Below are positions 1 through 7,209 of a DNA stretch of 64,000 bases, piece after piece. Position 1 is the first letter of the stretch. Each line of letters opens with the position of its first letter. The position numbers and the translations under genes were made by a program. The notes beneath the pieces are model-generated. The model was given only the letters and a program-made list of their open reading frames with translations, had not been told where the DNA came from and did no database searches. Origin of the DNA: Candidatus Devosia phytovorans (GTDB taxonomy: Bacteria > Pseudomonadota > Alphaproteobacteria > Rhizobiales > Devosiaceae). The stretch lies in the NCBI GenBank assembly GCA_029202405.1, contig CP119312.1:1307001-1371000 (forward strand), read 5' to 3'.

Positions 1-1083
1 TATCGCACCGGCAAGCGCATCGTCGACATGGTGCATGAGGACCTCAAGCCCTCCGACATCCTGACCAAGGACAATTTCATCAACACGATCGTCGTCAACT
101 CGGCGATCGGTGGCTCGACCAATGCGCCGATCCATATCCAGGCCATCGCCAAGCATATCGGCGTCGAGCTGGAACTGCAGGATTTCCAGACCCACGGCCA
201 CAAGGTGCCGCTGCTGGTGAACCTGCAGCCGGCGGGCGAATATCTGGGTGAGGATTATTACCATGCCGGCGGCGTGCCGGCGGTGGTCAACGAGCTGATG
301 AGCCAGGGCCTGATCCGCGAGAACGCACCCACCGTCAACGGCAAGTCGATCGGTGAGAATTGCCGCAATACGACGATCCAGGACGACAAGGTCATCCGCC
401 GTTTCGACAATCCGCTCAAGACCGATGCGGGCTTCCTCGTGCTGCGCGGCAACCTCTTCGACAATGCGATCATGAAGACCAGCGTGATCTCCTCGGAATT
501 CCGCGATCGCTATCTCAACAACCCCGAGAGCCCCGGTGCCTTCGAGGGCAAGGCGGTGGTGTTCGACGGGCCGGAGGACTATCACCACCGGATCGACGAT
601 CCGTCGCTCGATATCGACGAGAACACGCTGCTGTTCATGCGCGGCGCGGGCCCGATCGGCTATCCAGGCGCGGCGGAAGTGGTGAACATGCGGCCGCCGG
701 CCTATCTGATCAAGAAAGGCGTGCACGCGCTGGCCTGTATCGGCGATGGCCGCCAGTCGGGCACCTCGGGTTCGCCTTCCATCCTCAATGCTTCTCCGGA
801 AGCGGCGGCGGGCGGCAATCTGGCCATCCTGCAAACGGGCGACCGGGTGCGGATCGACCTCAACAAGGGCCAGGCCAATATCCTGGTCTCGGACGAGGAA
901 ATCGCCACCCGCCGCACGGCATTGGAAGCCTCGGGCGGCTACAAGTTCCCCAAGCACCAGACGCCATGGCAGGAAATCCAGCGCGGCCTCGTTGGCCAGC
1001 TGGGCGACGGCGCCATTCTCAAGCCCGCCGAGAAGTATCAGCGCATCGCCCAGACCGAAGGCCTGCCGCGCGACAATCACTGA
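1..1083 (+). CDS. IlvD/Edd family dehydratase, C-terminal part (5' end outside window)
   Basis: The reading frame is open from base 1 (YRTGKRIVDM...) to TGA at 1081-1083, so about 360 residues of a protein that is normally 570-600 aa are present. IlvD/Edd enzymes are Fe-S dehydratases that remove water from dihydroxy acids or sugar acids. Visible family motifs are NSAIGGSTNAPIHI, HAGGVPAV, MRGAGPIGYPGAAEV and the C-terminal IGDGRQSGTSGSPSI. The TGSPS-type ending and the IHIQAIA segment resemble sugar-acid (arabinonate or xylonate) dehydratases more than biosynthetic IlvD, but the cluster-binding Cys region is missing from the window, so the substrate is left open. A strong terminator follows 22 bases after the stop. 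Confidence 0.9.
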   Translation, partial: YRTGKRIVDMVHEDLKPSDILTKDNFINTIVVNSAIGGSTNAPIHIQAIAKHIGVELELQDFQTHGHKVPLLVNLQPAGEYLGEDYYHAGGVPAVVNELMSQGLIRENAPTVNGKSIGENCRNTTIQDDKVIRRFDNPLKTDAGFLVLRGNLFDNAIMKTSVISSEFRDRYLNNPESPGAFEGKAVVFDGPEDYHHRIDDPSLDIDENTLLFMRGAGPIGYPGAAEVVNMRPPAYLIKKGVHALACIGDGRQSGTSGSPSILNASPEAAAGGNLAILQTGDRVRIDLNKGQANILVSDEEIATRRTALEASGGYKFPKHQTPWQEIQRGLVGQLGDGAILKPAEKYQRIAQTEGLPRDNH

Positions 1084-1104
1084 TCTCATGCGTTACCACT
1101 ATCG

Positions 1105-1130
1105 GGGCCCGCCAGTTGGCGGGCCCTTTT
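1105..1130 (+). terminator. Rho-independent terminator of the IlvD/Edd gene
   Basis: A perfect 9-bp stem, GGGCCCGCC (1105-1113) with GGCGGGCCC (1118-1126), has a 4-nt loop and is followed by TTTT. It lies between the dehydratase stop and the ribosome site of the GFA gene, so the two genes are probably transcribed separately. Confidence 0.85.
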
Positions 1131-1148
1131 CGTTTTGGAGGACGGAAT

Positions 1149-1514
1149 TTGAGCGAAAAGCCGATAGCGAGCTGCCATTGCGGGCGGGTGACGATCACCC
1201 TGCCCAGGGCGCCCGAGGTGGTGGTGGAATGCAATTGCAGCCTGTGCCGGCGCTATGGCGTGCTGTGGACCTATTTCGAGGACAGTGAGCTCGGCGGTCT
1301 GCCATCGGCGGGCGAGACGCAGACCTATGCCTGGAATGGCAAGCATGTGGATTTCCACCGCTGCAGCAGTTGCGGCTGCGTGACCCATTGGGCACCGCGG
1401 GCCGCCTCGCGCCATACGATCGGCATCAATGCGCGGCTACTCGATCCCGAACTGGTTGCAGCGGCACGGCTGCGCCACAAGGATGGGGCCGGCTCGGGCA
1501 AGTATCTCGACTAG
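1149..1514 (+). CDS. GFA (glutathione-dependent formaldehyde-activating) domain protein
   Basis: This is a small 121-aa zinc-binding protein of the GFA/CENP-V family. The cysteine pattern of the Mss4-like fold is complete: CHCG near residue 10, CNCSLC near residue 29, and CSSCGC near residue 75, followed by the family's I-G-I-N and R-L segment. TTG at 1149 is chosen as start because GGAGG (1137-1141) sits 7 nt upstream and the protein then begins directly at the first conserved block (LSEKPIASCHCG). Longer in-frame extensions run through the terminator at 1105-1130. Most members are not true formaldehyde-glutathione enzymes, so the substrate is unknown. Confidence 0.85.
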   Translation: MSEKPIASCHCGRVTITLPRAPEVVVECNCSLCRRYGVLWTYFEDSELGGLPSAGETQTYAWNGKHVDFHRCSSCGCVTHWAPRAASRHTIGINARLLDPELVAAARLRHKDGAGSGKYLD

Positions 1515-1534
1515 ATCGAGGCAACACAGACAAC

Positions 1535-1565
1535 AAAAAACCACCGCGACGGATCGCGGTGGTTT
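1535..1565. terminator. Bidirectional terminator between GFA gene and cspA
   Basis: A perfect 9-bp stem, CCACCGCGA (1541-1549) with TCGCGGTGG (1554-1562), has loop CGGA. AAAAAA (1535-1540) gives a U-tract for the minus-strand cspA transcript, and TTT follows on the plus side. It lies between two convergent genes. Confidence 0.85.
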
Positions 1566-1610
1566 CTCGGCGAGCGGCGTCGAAACGCGCTCGCTTCAGT
1601 CCTGATGCTA

Positions 1611-1823
1611 CTAGAGCAGGGTCAGGTTGGTTGCCGATTCCTTGCCGTCACGGCCGGTTTCGACTTCATAGGTCACCTTGTCGTTCTCGTAGAGGCCCTG
1701 CAGGCCCGAACGCTGAACGGCGGAGATGTGGACGAAGGCATCCTTGCCGCCGTTGTCGGGCGAAATGAAGCCGTAGCCCTTGGTGGTGTTGAAGAATTTG
1801 ACGGTGCCGTTGATCAGGGACAT
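1611..1823 (-). CDS. cspA: Cold-shock protein (CspA family)
   Basis: This 70-aa protein is a single cold-shock domain, an OB-fold RNA/DNA chaperone acting in the cytoplasm. The RNA-binding motifs RNP1 (KGYGFISP, residues 15-22) and RNP2 (DAFVHIS, about 28-34) are intact, as is the start MSLINGTVKFFN. Length matches the family. GGAA lies just upstream of the ATG at 1823. The roughly 375-bp gap up to lexA leaves room for a long 5' leader, which is typical of cold-inducible csp genes. A TTGGCA-CAA-TGCCAA inverted repeat at 1860-1874 lies in that leader or promoter. Which csp paralogue this is cannot be told. Confidence 0.95.
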   Translation of the reverse strand: MSLINGTVKFFNTTKGYGFISPDNGGKDAFVHISAVQRSGLQGLYENDKVTYEVETGRDGKESATNLTLL

Positions 1824-2151
1824 GTGTATTTCCTTTGCTCATATTCGAGCGGTTATCCATTGGCACAATGCCAAGGGGACATAACGTTCGCATGATAGAG
1901 CAGGAGCCACAGACCGGAGAACCGGCAGCAGGCAGCCGACTTAGGCTGAAAACGTATGGGATATATGTGGCACGGAACGAAGGCCTAGGCAAGGTCTTGC
2001 ACGACAATGACTTTTGCAGACGTATTCAGGGCAAGTAAGCTGAAGGCGAAGACTGCGGCGCTGCTGCAGATCTGCAGCGCCGACTGGTCAAGCAGCAGTC
2101 ATACTCGGCCATCAGCCGATAACGAACAGACGATGTGGCCGCACCCGATAG
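1824..2151. other. Gene-free region upstream of cspA
   Basis: No credible gene is seen here. The stretch is less GC-rich than its surroundings and holds the cspA promoter and leader. The only clear structure is the perfect 6-bp inverted repeat TTGGCA/TGCCAA at 1860-1874, 37 bases before the cspA start. Confidence 0.5.
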
Positions 2152-2187
2152 AAAAAGCCCGGCCACATGATGTGGGGCCGGGCTTGT
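2152..2187 (-). terminator. Rho-independent terminator of lexA
   Basis: Read on the minus strand this is a long GC-rich hairpin. AAGCCCGG plus CCACA (2155-2167) pairs with TGTGG and CCGGGCTT (2171-2185) with a 2-nt bulge, and the A-run at 2152-2156 becomes the U-tract. It starts 11 bases beyond the lexA stop. Confidence 0.85.
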
Positions 2188-2197
2188 CAAGTGAGTT

Positions 2198-2914
2198 TCA
2201 GTACTTCCGCAGCAGGCCGACCAGGCGCCCCTGGACCTTGACGCGGTCGGGCGGGAAGATGCGGGTTTCGTAGGCCGGATTGGCCGCTTCCAGCGCCACG
2301 GTATTGCCCTTGCGGCGCAGCCGCTTGAGGGTGGCTTCCTCGTCGTCGACCAAAGCCACGATGATCTCGCCGGTGGAGGCCTGTTCCTGCTTCTTGATGA
2401 GGACGGTGTCGCCATCGAAAATGCCGGCATCGATCATCGAGTCACCACGCACCTCGAGCGCATAATGCTCACCGGCGCCGAGCATTTCGGGCGGCACGAG
2501 AATGGTGTGGGAATGGGTCTGGATCGCCTCGATCGGCGTACCGGCAGCGATGCGGCCCATGACGGGGATCGAGACCGGGCGAACATAATCTTCGTTCTGG
2601 GTGGTGACGCGCGAGGGCGGCGAGGCCACCTTGCCCAGATTGCCTTCGATGACCGACGGCTCGAAGCGCGCCTTGCGGCCGCCGAGCGAGGGGTTCATCG
2701 AATCCGGGAGCTTGACCACTTCAAGCGCGCGGGCCCGGTTGGGCAGGCGGCGAATGAAGCCGCGTTCCTCGAGCGCGGTAATCAGGCGATGGATGCCCGA
2801 CTTGGACGCGAGATCAAGCGCATCCTTCATTTCATCGAAGCTGGGTGGGATGCCGCTTTCCTTCATCCGCTCGTGGATGAACATCAGCAACTCGTGTTGT
2901 TTGCGCGTGAGCAT
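2198..2914 (-). CDS. lexA: LexA, SOS-response repressor and autoprotease
   Basis: This 238-aa protein represses DNA-repair genes and cuts itself when RecA filaments form. The N-terminal winged helix (MLTRKQHELLMFIHERM, with the recognition helix around residues 27-47) is followed by a peptidase S24 domain. The cleavage bond is Ala124-Gly125 (RIAAGTP). The catalytic Ser159 (RGDSM) and Lys197 (ATLKRL) are both present. The long linker of about 40 residues is typical of Hyphomicrobiales LexA. Two SOS boxes lie just upstream (2937-2976), so the gene should be autoregulated. It has its own promoter, although it lies directly after moeA on the same strand. Confidence 0.98.
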   Translation of the reverse strand: MLTRKQHELLMFIHERMKESGIPPSFDEMKDALDLASKSGIHRLITALEERGFIRRLPNRARALEVVKLPDSMNPSLGGRKARFEPSVIEGNLGKVASPPSRVTTQNEDYVRPVSIPVMGRIAAGTPIEAIQTHSHTILVPPEMLGAGEHYALEVRGDSMIDAGIFDGDTVLIKKQEQASTGEIIVALVDDEEATLKRLRRKGNTVALEAANPAYETRIFPPDRVKVQGRLVGLLRKY

Positions 2915-2936
2915 GGACCCCTCGGGGACAGAATCG

Positions 2937-2976
2937 GAACGTAGGCAGAACGAAGATAGCTGTTCTAGTTATGTTC
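2937..2976. promoter_or_regulatory. Two LexA (SOS) boxes in the lexA promoter
   Basis: The alphaproteobacterial LexA site is the direct repeat GTTC-N7-GTTC. On the plus strand GAAC-N7-GAAC is found at 2937-2951 (N7 = GTAGGCA), the complement of that motif and so oriented with lexA. A second site in the opposite orientation, GTTC-N7-GTTC, lies at 2962-2976. The boxes begin 23 bases upstream of the lexA ATG and are separated by 10 bases, which fits repression of the lexA promoter. Confidence 0.85.
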
Positions 2977-3021
2977 TGCAATATCCCCGCGCAAAGAGAG
3001 AGATAGGCCTGATCTATACTG

Positions 3022-4224
3022 TCAGAAGCCGTCAAGCGGGATGGCGTCGACCACGGTGCCGGCTGGCTGGCCCGGGTCGTGCTCGGGCTGGACGATCAGC
3101 ATGTCCGCCGTCGCCAGCGACGACGTATGGCCGCTGTCGGTCTGGGAAATCGGCTGCAGCTGGAGGCCATCCTTGGTCTGGATCAGATGGGCACGCATGA
3201 AATGACGGCGGGCCGTGTTGGGCGGTGTCGGGCCGGCAAGCGGCAGGCGCCAGAGGGCGGGTTCGGGAAAGCCGACCCATTGGCGCAGGGCCGGGCGGAT
3301 GAAGACCATGGCGGTCACCATGGCCGAAACGGGATTGCCGGGCAGGCCAAACACCAGCGTCTTGCCGCGCGTGCCGAACATCAGCGGCTTGCCGGGGCGC
3401 ATGTTGATGCGCCAGAAATCGAGCGTCACGCCCATCTCGAGCAGGAGTTCCTGGACGATATCGTGGTCGCCGACGCTGGCGCCACCGGTGGTGATGACGA
3501 TGTCCGGCTCGCCAGCAAAGATTTCCTGCAGCTTGCCGCGCAGGTCCTCGCGCGTGTCGCGGGCAATGCCGTGGTCGGTGACCGTCTCGGCATAGGGCAT
3601 CAGCAGGGGGCGCAGCCCGAAACTGTTGGACGCGACGATCTGGTCCGGACCGAGCGCCGCGCCGGGCAGCACCAGTTCGTCGCCGGTAGCCAAAAGCGCA
3701 ATGCGCGGGCGCTTGGCTACCTGCAGGGTTGCGGCGTTACCGGCGGCGGCCACGGCGAGCTGCATGGGCGCGAGCCGCGTGCCCGCTTCGATGAGAACCT
3801 GGCCTCTGGCAAAATCATTGCCGCGCGGCCTGACGCTGTGGCCGAGACGGGCAGGGGCAGTGAAAGAGATGAAATCGCCGTCGGCGACGGCCTCTTCCTG
3901 CATGATGACGGTATCGGCGCCTTCCGGCAGCGGCGCGCCGGTGAAGATGCGGACGGCTTGGCCGGAGCCGACAGTGCCATAATAGCCAGCGCCGGCCTGG
4001 GACATGCCGACGAGTTTGAGCTTGTGGCCCTCCACCACATCGGCGGCGCGCATGGCATAGCCGTCCATGGCGCTGGCATGGAAGGGGGGCTGATCATGCG
4101 TGGCAGTGACGGGCGTCAGCAGCACGCGGCCGGCGGCCTCCGACAGCGCGACGGTTTCTGCGACCGGGGCCGGAACACGGTTCAGGATCGCCGCTATGGC
4201 GTCTTCGACGGGGAGTAGGTTCAT
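3022..4224 (-). CDS. moeA: Molybdopterin molybdenumtransferase MoeA
   Basis: MoeA inserts molybdate into adenylylated molybdopterin, the last step of molybdenum-cofactor synthesis. This 400-aa protein has the N-terminal MoeA domains (start MNLLPVEDAIAAIL, then SAMDGYAMR), the MoCF-binding core (ITTGGASVGDHD, about residue 240) and the C-terminal domain IV after GLPGNPVSA. The ATG at 4224 is chosen because it gives the standard N-terminus and overlaps the moaC stop in an ATGA junction (4221-4224), implying translational coupling. A longer in-frame reading into moaC is a shadow. Confidence 0.97.
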   Translation of the reverse strand: MNLLPVEDAIAAILNRVPAPVAETVALSEAAGRVLLTPVTATHDQPPFHASAMDGYAMRAADVVEGHKLKLVGMSQAGAGYYGTVGSGQAVRIFTGAPLPEGADTVIMQEEAVADGDFISFTAPARLGHSVRPRGNDFARGQVLIEAGTRLAPMQLAVAAAGNAATLQVAKRPRIALLATGDELVLPGAALGPDQIVASNSFGLRPLLMPYAETVTDHGIARDTREDLRGKLQEIFAGEPDIVITTGGASVGDHDIVQELLLEMGVTLDFWRINMRPGKPLMFGTRGKTLVFGLPGNPVSAMVTAMVFIRPALRQWVGFPEPALWRLPLAGPTPPNTARRHFMRAHLIQTKDGLQLQPISQTDSGHTSSLATADMLIVQPEHDPGQPAGTVVDAIPLDGF

Positions 4225-4697
4225 GAGCGGGTGAAATCGCCGGACTTGCCGCCCGATTTTTCCAGCACGGCAATATCGGTGATGGTCATGGCGCGGTCGA
4301 TCGCCTTGGCCATGTCGTAGAGCGTGAGTGCTGCCGTCGAGGCGGCGACCAGCGCTTCCATTTCGACGCCGGTCTGGCCGGTGGTTTCCGCCGTCGCCTC
4401 GATCAGGATCGCAGTCTCGCCGTCGCCCTCGATGCCCACGCTGACCTTGGTCAGCGGGATCGGGTGGCACAGCGGAATGAGCTCGGAGGTTTTCTTGGCG
4501 GCCATGATGCCGGCCACCCGGGCAACGGCCAGGGCGTCGCCCTTCTTGAGGCCGCCGCCGAGAATGGTGGCAATGGTATCGGCTTGCCCGAGGATTCGCG
4601 CCTGCGCCACGGCGCGGCGACGTGTAACCGCCTTGTCACCGATATCGACGATATGGGCTTCGCCCCGTTCGTTGAGATGAGTGAGTTTTTCAGCCAT
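4221..4697 (-). CDS. moaC: Cyclic pyranopterin monophosphate synthase MoaC
   Basis: MoaC forms cPMP from the MoaA product in molybdenum-cofactor synthesis. At 158 aa the length is standard. The family hallmarks are present: the central AAKKTSELIPLCHPIPL block with the active-site Lys and His residues, GVEMEAL, and the final KSGGKSGDF. The ATG at 4697 is the first residue of a TGATG overlap with trpC, and the stop overlaps moeA. Its placement between trp and moeA genes is a known alphaproteobacterial arrangement; the pathways are unrelated and probably share only the transcript. Confidence 0.97.
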   Translation of the reverse strand: MAEKLTHLNERGEAHIVDIGDKAVTRRRAVAQARILGQADTIATILGGGLKKGDALAVARVAGIMAAKKTSELIPLCHPIPLTKVSVGIEGDGETAILIEATAETTGQTGVEMEALVAASTAALTLYDMAKAIDRAMTITDIAVLEKSGGKSGDFTRS

Positions 4698-5509
4698 CAG
4701 CGGGCAATGGCCGGTTCGCCCTGCAGCAGGGCACGGGTCGCGGCTTCCACATCGGCCTGACGCATCAGCGACTCGCCGACGAGGAAAGTGCCGATCTGGG
4801 CGCGCTGCTCGAGCATGCGAACATGGTCGTGGTTGACGATGCCGCTTTCGCTGACCAGCAGGATATTGCGGGGCAGCCCGACGGCGAGGTTCACCGAGGT
4901 TTCGAGCGTCGTTTCGAAAGTGCGCAGGTTGCGATTGTTGATGCCGATGAATTCGGCGCCCAGCGCCAGGGCGCGGTCGAGCTCGAGCTGGTCGTGCACT
5001 TCCACCAGCGCATCCATGCCCCATTCCTCGGCGGCATCGAGCAGGTAGCGCGCGACATCATCGCCCACAGCGGCGAGAATGACCAAGATGCAATCGGCAC
5101 CCCAGGCGCGGGCCTCGGCGACCTGATAGGTCTCGAACAGAAAATCCTTGCGCAGCACCGGCAGCCTGGTCGCTGCGCGCGCCTCGATGAGATAGCTGGG
5201 AGAGCCCTGAAAGCTGGGACGGTCGGTGAGCACGGACAGGCAGGCGGCGCCGGCCATTTCATAAGAGCGAGCGATTTCGGCCGGGTTGAAGTCGGCGCGG
5301 ATCAGGCCCTTGGAGGGGCTGGCCTTTTTCACCTCGGCAATGAGGGCAAACTTGCCCGCGGCGCGCTTGGCCCTGATCGACTTGATGAAGCCGCGCGGCG
5401 CGGGCTGGTCATGGGCCTGGGCGACCACTTCGGCCCAGGGGCGCATGGCCTTGGCGGCGGCGATTTCCTCGCGCTTATAGGCTTCGATCTGCTTGAGGAT
5501 ATCGGTCAT
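4697..5509 (-). CDS. trpC: Indole-3-glycerol phosphate synthase TrpC
   Basis: This enzyme closes the indole ring (CdRP to indole-3-glycerol phosphate) in tryptophan synthesis. The 270-aa monofunctional TIM barrel shows the catalytic strands in order: VKKASPSKGLI (about residues 60-70), SVLTDRPSFQGS, RKDFLF, EVHDQLE, IGINNRNL and ILLVSESGI. No PRAI (TrpF) domain is fused. The start overlaps the trpD stop by four bases (5506-5509), and the stop overlaps the moaC start, so it lies within a tightly coupled operon. Confidence 0.97.
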   Translation of the reverse strand: MTDILKQIEAYKREEIAAAKAMRPWAEVVAQAHDQPAPRGFIKSIRAKRAAGKFALIAEVKKASPSKGLIRADFNPAEIARSYEMAGAACLSVLTDRPSFQGSPSYLIEARAATRLPVLRKDFLFETYQVAEARAWGADCILVILAAVGDDVARYLLDAAEEWGMDALVEVHDQLELDRALALGAEFIGINNRNLRTFETTLETSVNLAVGLPRNILLVSESGIVNHDHVRMLEQRAQIGTFLVGESLMRQADVEAATRALLQGEPAIAR

Positions 5510-6528
5510 TTCTCTCGTCCGTTCGATACCGCCACGAGGCGGGCGAGTGTCTGTTTGGCCTTGCCGGCGTCGAGCGTGTCGCGCGCCAGGGCAATGCCAT
5601 CTTCGATCGTGGTGACCTTGTCGGCCACCAGCAGGGCTGCGCCGGCATTGAGCAGCACGGTGTCACGATAGGCGCCGGGGGCACCGTCGAACAAGGCCAC
5701 GATGGCCGCAGCATTGTCAGCCGGTTCACCGCCAAGCAGGTCGCTGGGATCGGTGAGCTTGAGGCCGACCTGTTCGGGATGCAGTTCAAAGCTGCGCAGG
5801 TCACCCCCGGCGATCTGGGCGACGAAATTGGGGCCGGAGGTGGAAAGTTCGTCGAGGCCTTCGCTGGAATGGACGACCCAGGCCTTGATGGCGCGATTAG
5901 CAAGAAGAGCGGCCGCAACCGGCTCGACCCATTGCTGGGAATAGACGCCCAACAGATAGCGGCGCACGCCGGCCGGATTGGACTGCGGTCCAAGCAGGTT
6001 GAACAGCGTCCGCACGCCAAGTTCGGCGCGGGCGGGGCCAACGTGGCGCATGGCCGGATGGTGGCTGGGCGCGAACATGAAGCCGATACCGGCCCCGGCA
6101 ATGGTTGCCGCGATCTCGTCGGGCGTCAGGTCGAGCTTGACGCCAAGGGCTTCGAGCGCCTGCGAGGAGCCAGATTTCGAGGAGAGCGCCTTGTTGCCAT
6201 GCTTGGCGACCGGTACGCCGGCGGCTGCGACGAGGATCGCCGTGGCCGTGGATATATTGAGGCTGCCGACGCCGTCGCCGCCCGTGCCGACGATGTCGAT
6301 GGCGTCGTCGGGCGCGGTGACCGGCACCATCTGCTCGCGCAGGATCGAGACGGCCGCGGCGATCTCGCCAACGCTCTCGCCCTTGATGCGCATGCCCATC
6401 AGGAAGGCACCAATCTGGCTGGCGGTCGCTTCACCGGCCATGATGATGCGCATCACCGAGCGCATTTCCTCGCCGGTCAGGTCACGATTGTCGGCGATCT
6501 TGTTGAGGGCCTGCTTGATGTCCATCAC
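5506..6528 (-). CDS. trpD: Anthranilate phosphoribosyltransferase TrpD
   Basis: TrpD joins anthranilate to PRPP in the second step of tryptophan synthesis. The 340-aa protein has the glycosyltransferase family 3 N-terminal helical domain (residues 1-65) and the PRPP loop IVGTGGDGVGSLNIST near residue 83. It also carries the KHGNKALSSKSGSSQ anthranilate/PRPP block near residue 110 and the HHPAMRHVGPAR segment. A second Met directly follows the first, so the start is uncertain by one codon. It overlaps trpG by four bases upstream and trpC downstream. Confidence 0.97.
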   Translation of the reverse strand: MMDIKQALNKIADNRDLTGEEMRSVMRIIMAGEATASQIGAFLMGMRIKGESVGEIAAAVSILREQMVPVTAPDDAIDIVGTGGDGVGSLNISTATAILVAAAGVPVAKHGNKALSSKSGSSQALEALGVKLDLTPDEIAATIAGAGIGFMFAPSHHPAMRHVGPARAELGVRTLFNLLGPQSNPAGVRRYLLGVYSQQWVEPVAAALLANRAIKAWVVHSSEGLDELSTSGPNFVAQIAGGDLRSFELHPEQVGLKLTDPSDLLGGEPADNAAAIVALFDGAPGAYRDTVLLNAGAALLVADKVTTIEDGIALARDTLDAGKAKQTLARLVAVSNGREK

Positions 6529-7124
6529 GCAGCCTTCCGTGCGTTGAAGTCGCGGGCGATGTTGAGGAAGTTCTGCAGCAATGCATGGCCGTTTTCGCTG
6601 GCAATGCTCTCGGGGTGGAACTGCACGCCGTGCAGCGGCAGGCTCTTGTGCTGCATGCCCATGATCAGGCCATCGTCGGTCGAGGCTGTGATTTCCAGCA
6701 CGTCGGGGAGGGTATCCTCCTTGACGATCAGGCTGTGATAACGCGTTGCCTCGAAATGATTGTTGAGGCCGCGAAACAGCCCCTTGCCGGTGTGGTTGAT
6801 CTTGCTGGTTTTGCCATGCACGAGATGGGGTGCGCGGATCACATCCCCGCCCATGGCCTGGCCGATGGCCTGATGGCCGAGGCAGACGCCCAGGATTGGC
6901 GTCGTCGCCGCAAAGCGCTCGATCAGACCAAGGCAGATGCCGGCTTCGTTGGGCGTGGCCGGGCCGGGCGAGAGCAGCACGGCTTCGGGGGCCATGGCGG
7001 CGACCTCGTCGAGCGTGATCTTGTCATTGCGCACGACGGTGATGTCGGCGCCCAGTTCGCCCAGGAAATGGACGAGATTGTAGGTAAAGCTGTCGTAATT
7101 ATCGATGACGAGCGTGCGGGTCAT
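6525..7124 (-). CDS. trpG: Anthranilate synthase glutamine amidotransferase subunit TrpG
   Basis: TrpG supplies ammonia from glutamine to TrpE. The 199-aa class I amidotransferase carries the nucleophile Cys81 in GVCLGHQAI and the His/Glu pair in VQFHPESI near the C-terminus. The oxyanion block LSPGPATPNEAG is near residue 52. GGAG lies about 7 nt before the ATG. The gene stands apart from trpE by 81 bases, the widest gap in this part of the operon, and that gap contains a hairpin and a Trp-containing peptide ORF. The 4-nt overlap with trpD implies translational coupling downstream. Confidence 0.97.
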   Translation of the reverse strand: MTRTLVIDNYDSFTYNLVHFLGELGADITVVRNDKITLDEVAAMAPEAVLLSPGPATPNEAGICLGLIERFAATTPILGVCLGHQAIGQAMGGDVIRAPHLVHGKTSKINHTGKGLFRGLNNHFEATRYHSLIVKEDTLPDVLEITASTDDGLIMGMQHKSLPLHGVQFHPESIASENGHALLQNFLNIARDFNARKAA

Positions 7125-7161
7125 ATCTGGCTCCAGCGCGGCTAGGGGACGGTTCAGGCGA

Positions 7162-7209
7162 TCAGAACCAGGTCCGCCATCGATGCTGATTGGTCGTCTG
7201 CGCCGTCAT
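7162..7209 (-). CDS. Putative 15-codon Trp-containing peptide between trpE and trpG
   Basis: An ATG (7209-7207) overlaps the trpE stop as ATGA and opens a 15-residue peptide, MTAQTTNQHRWRTWF, ending in TGA at 7164-7162. Two Trp codons stand at positions 11 and 14, just before the stop. The 3' end of the ORF forms one arm of a possible hairpin: GAACC (7165-7169) and GTCC (7172-7175) pair with GGAC-GGTTC (7147-7155). This resembles an attenuation-style peptide, but it sits inside the operon rather than ahead of it and has no U-tract. It may be a chance reading. Confidence 0.3.
   Translation of the reverse strand: MTAQTTNQHRWRTWF

Noticed and set aside
3079..4218. 379-codon plus-strand frame opposite moeA
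   Set aside because: It is a GC-rich shadow of moeA, which has all family motifs and overlapping neighbours; the antisense product is rich in Gly, Arg and His without a domain.
4221..5024. Apparent longer protein reading from trpC into moaC
   Set aside because: The N-terminal part is the wrong frame of trpC; the true moaC starts at 4697 in a TGATG overlap.
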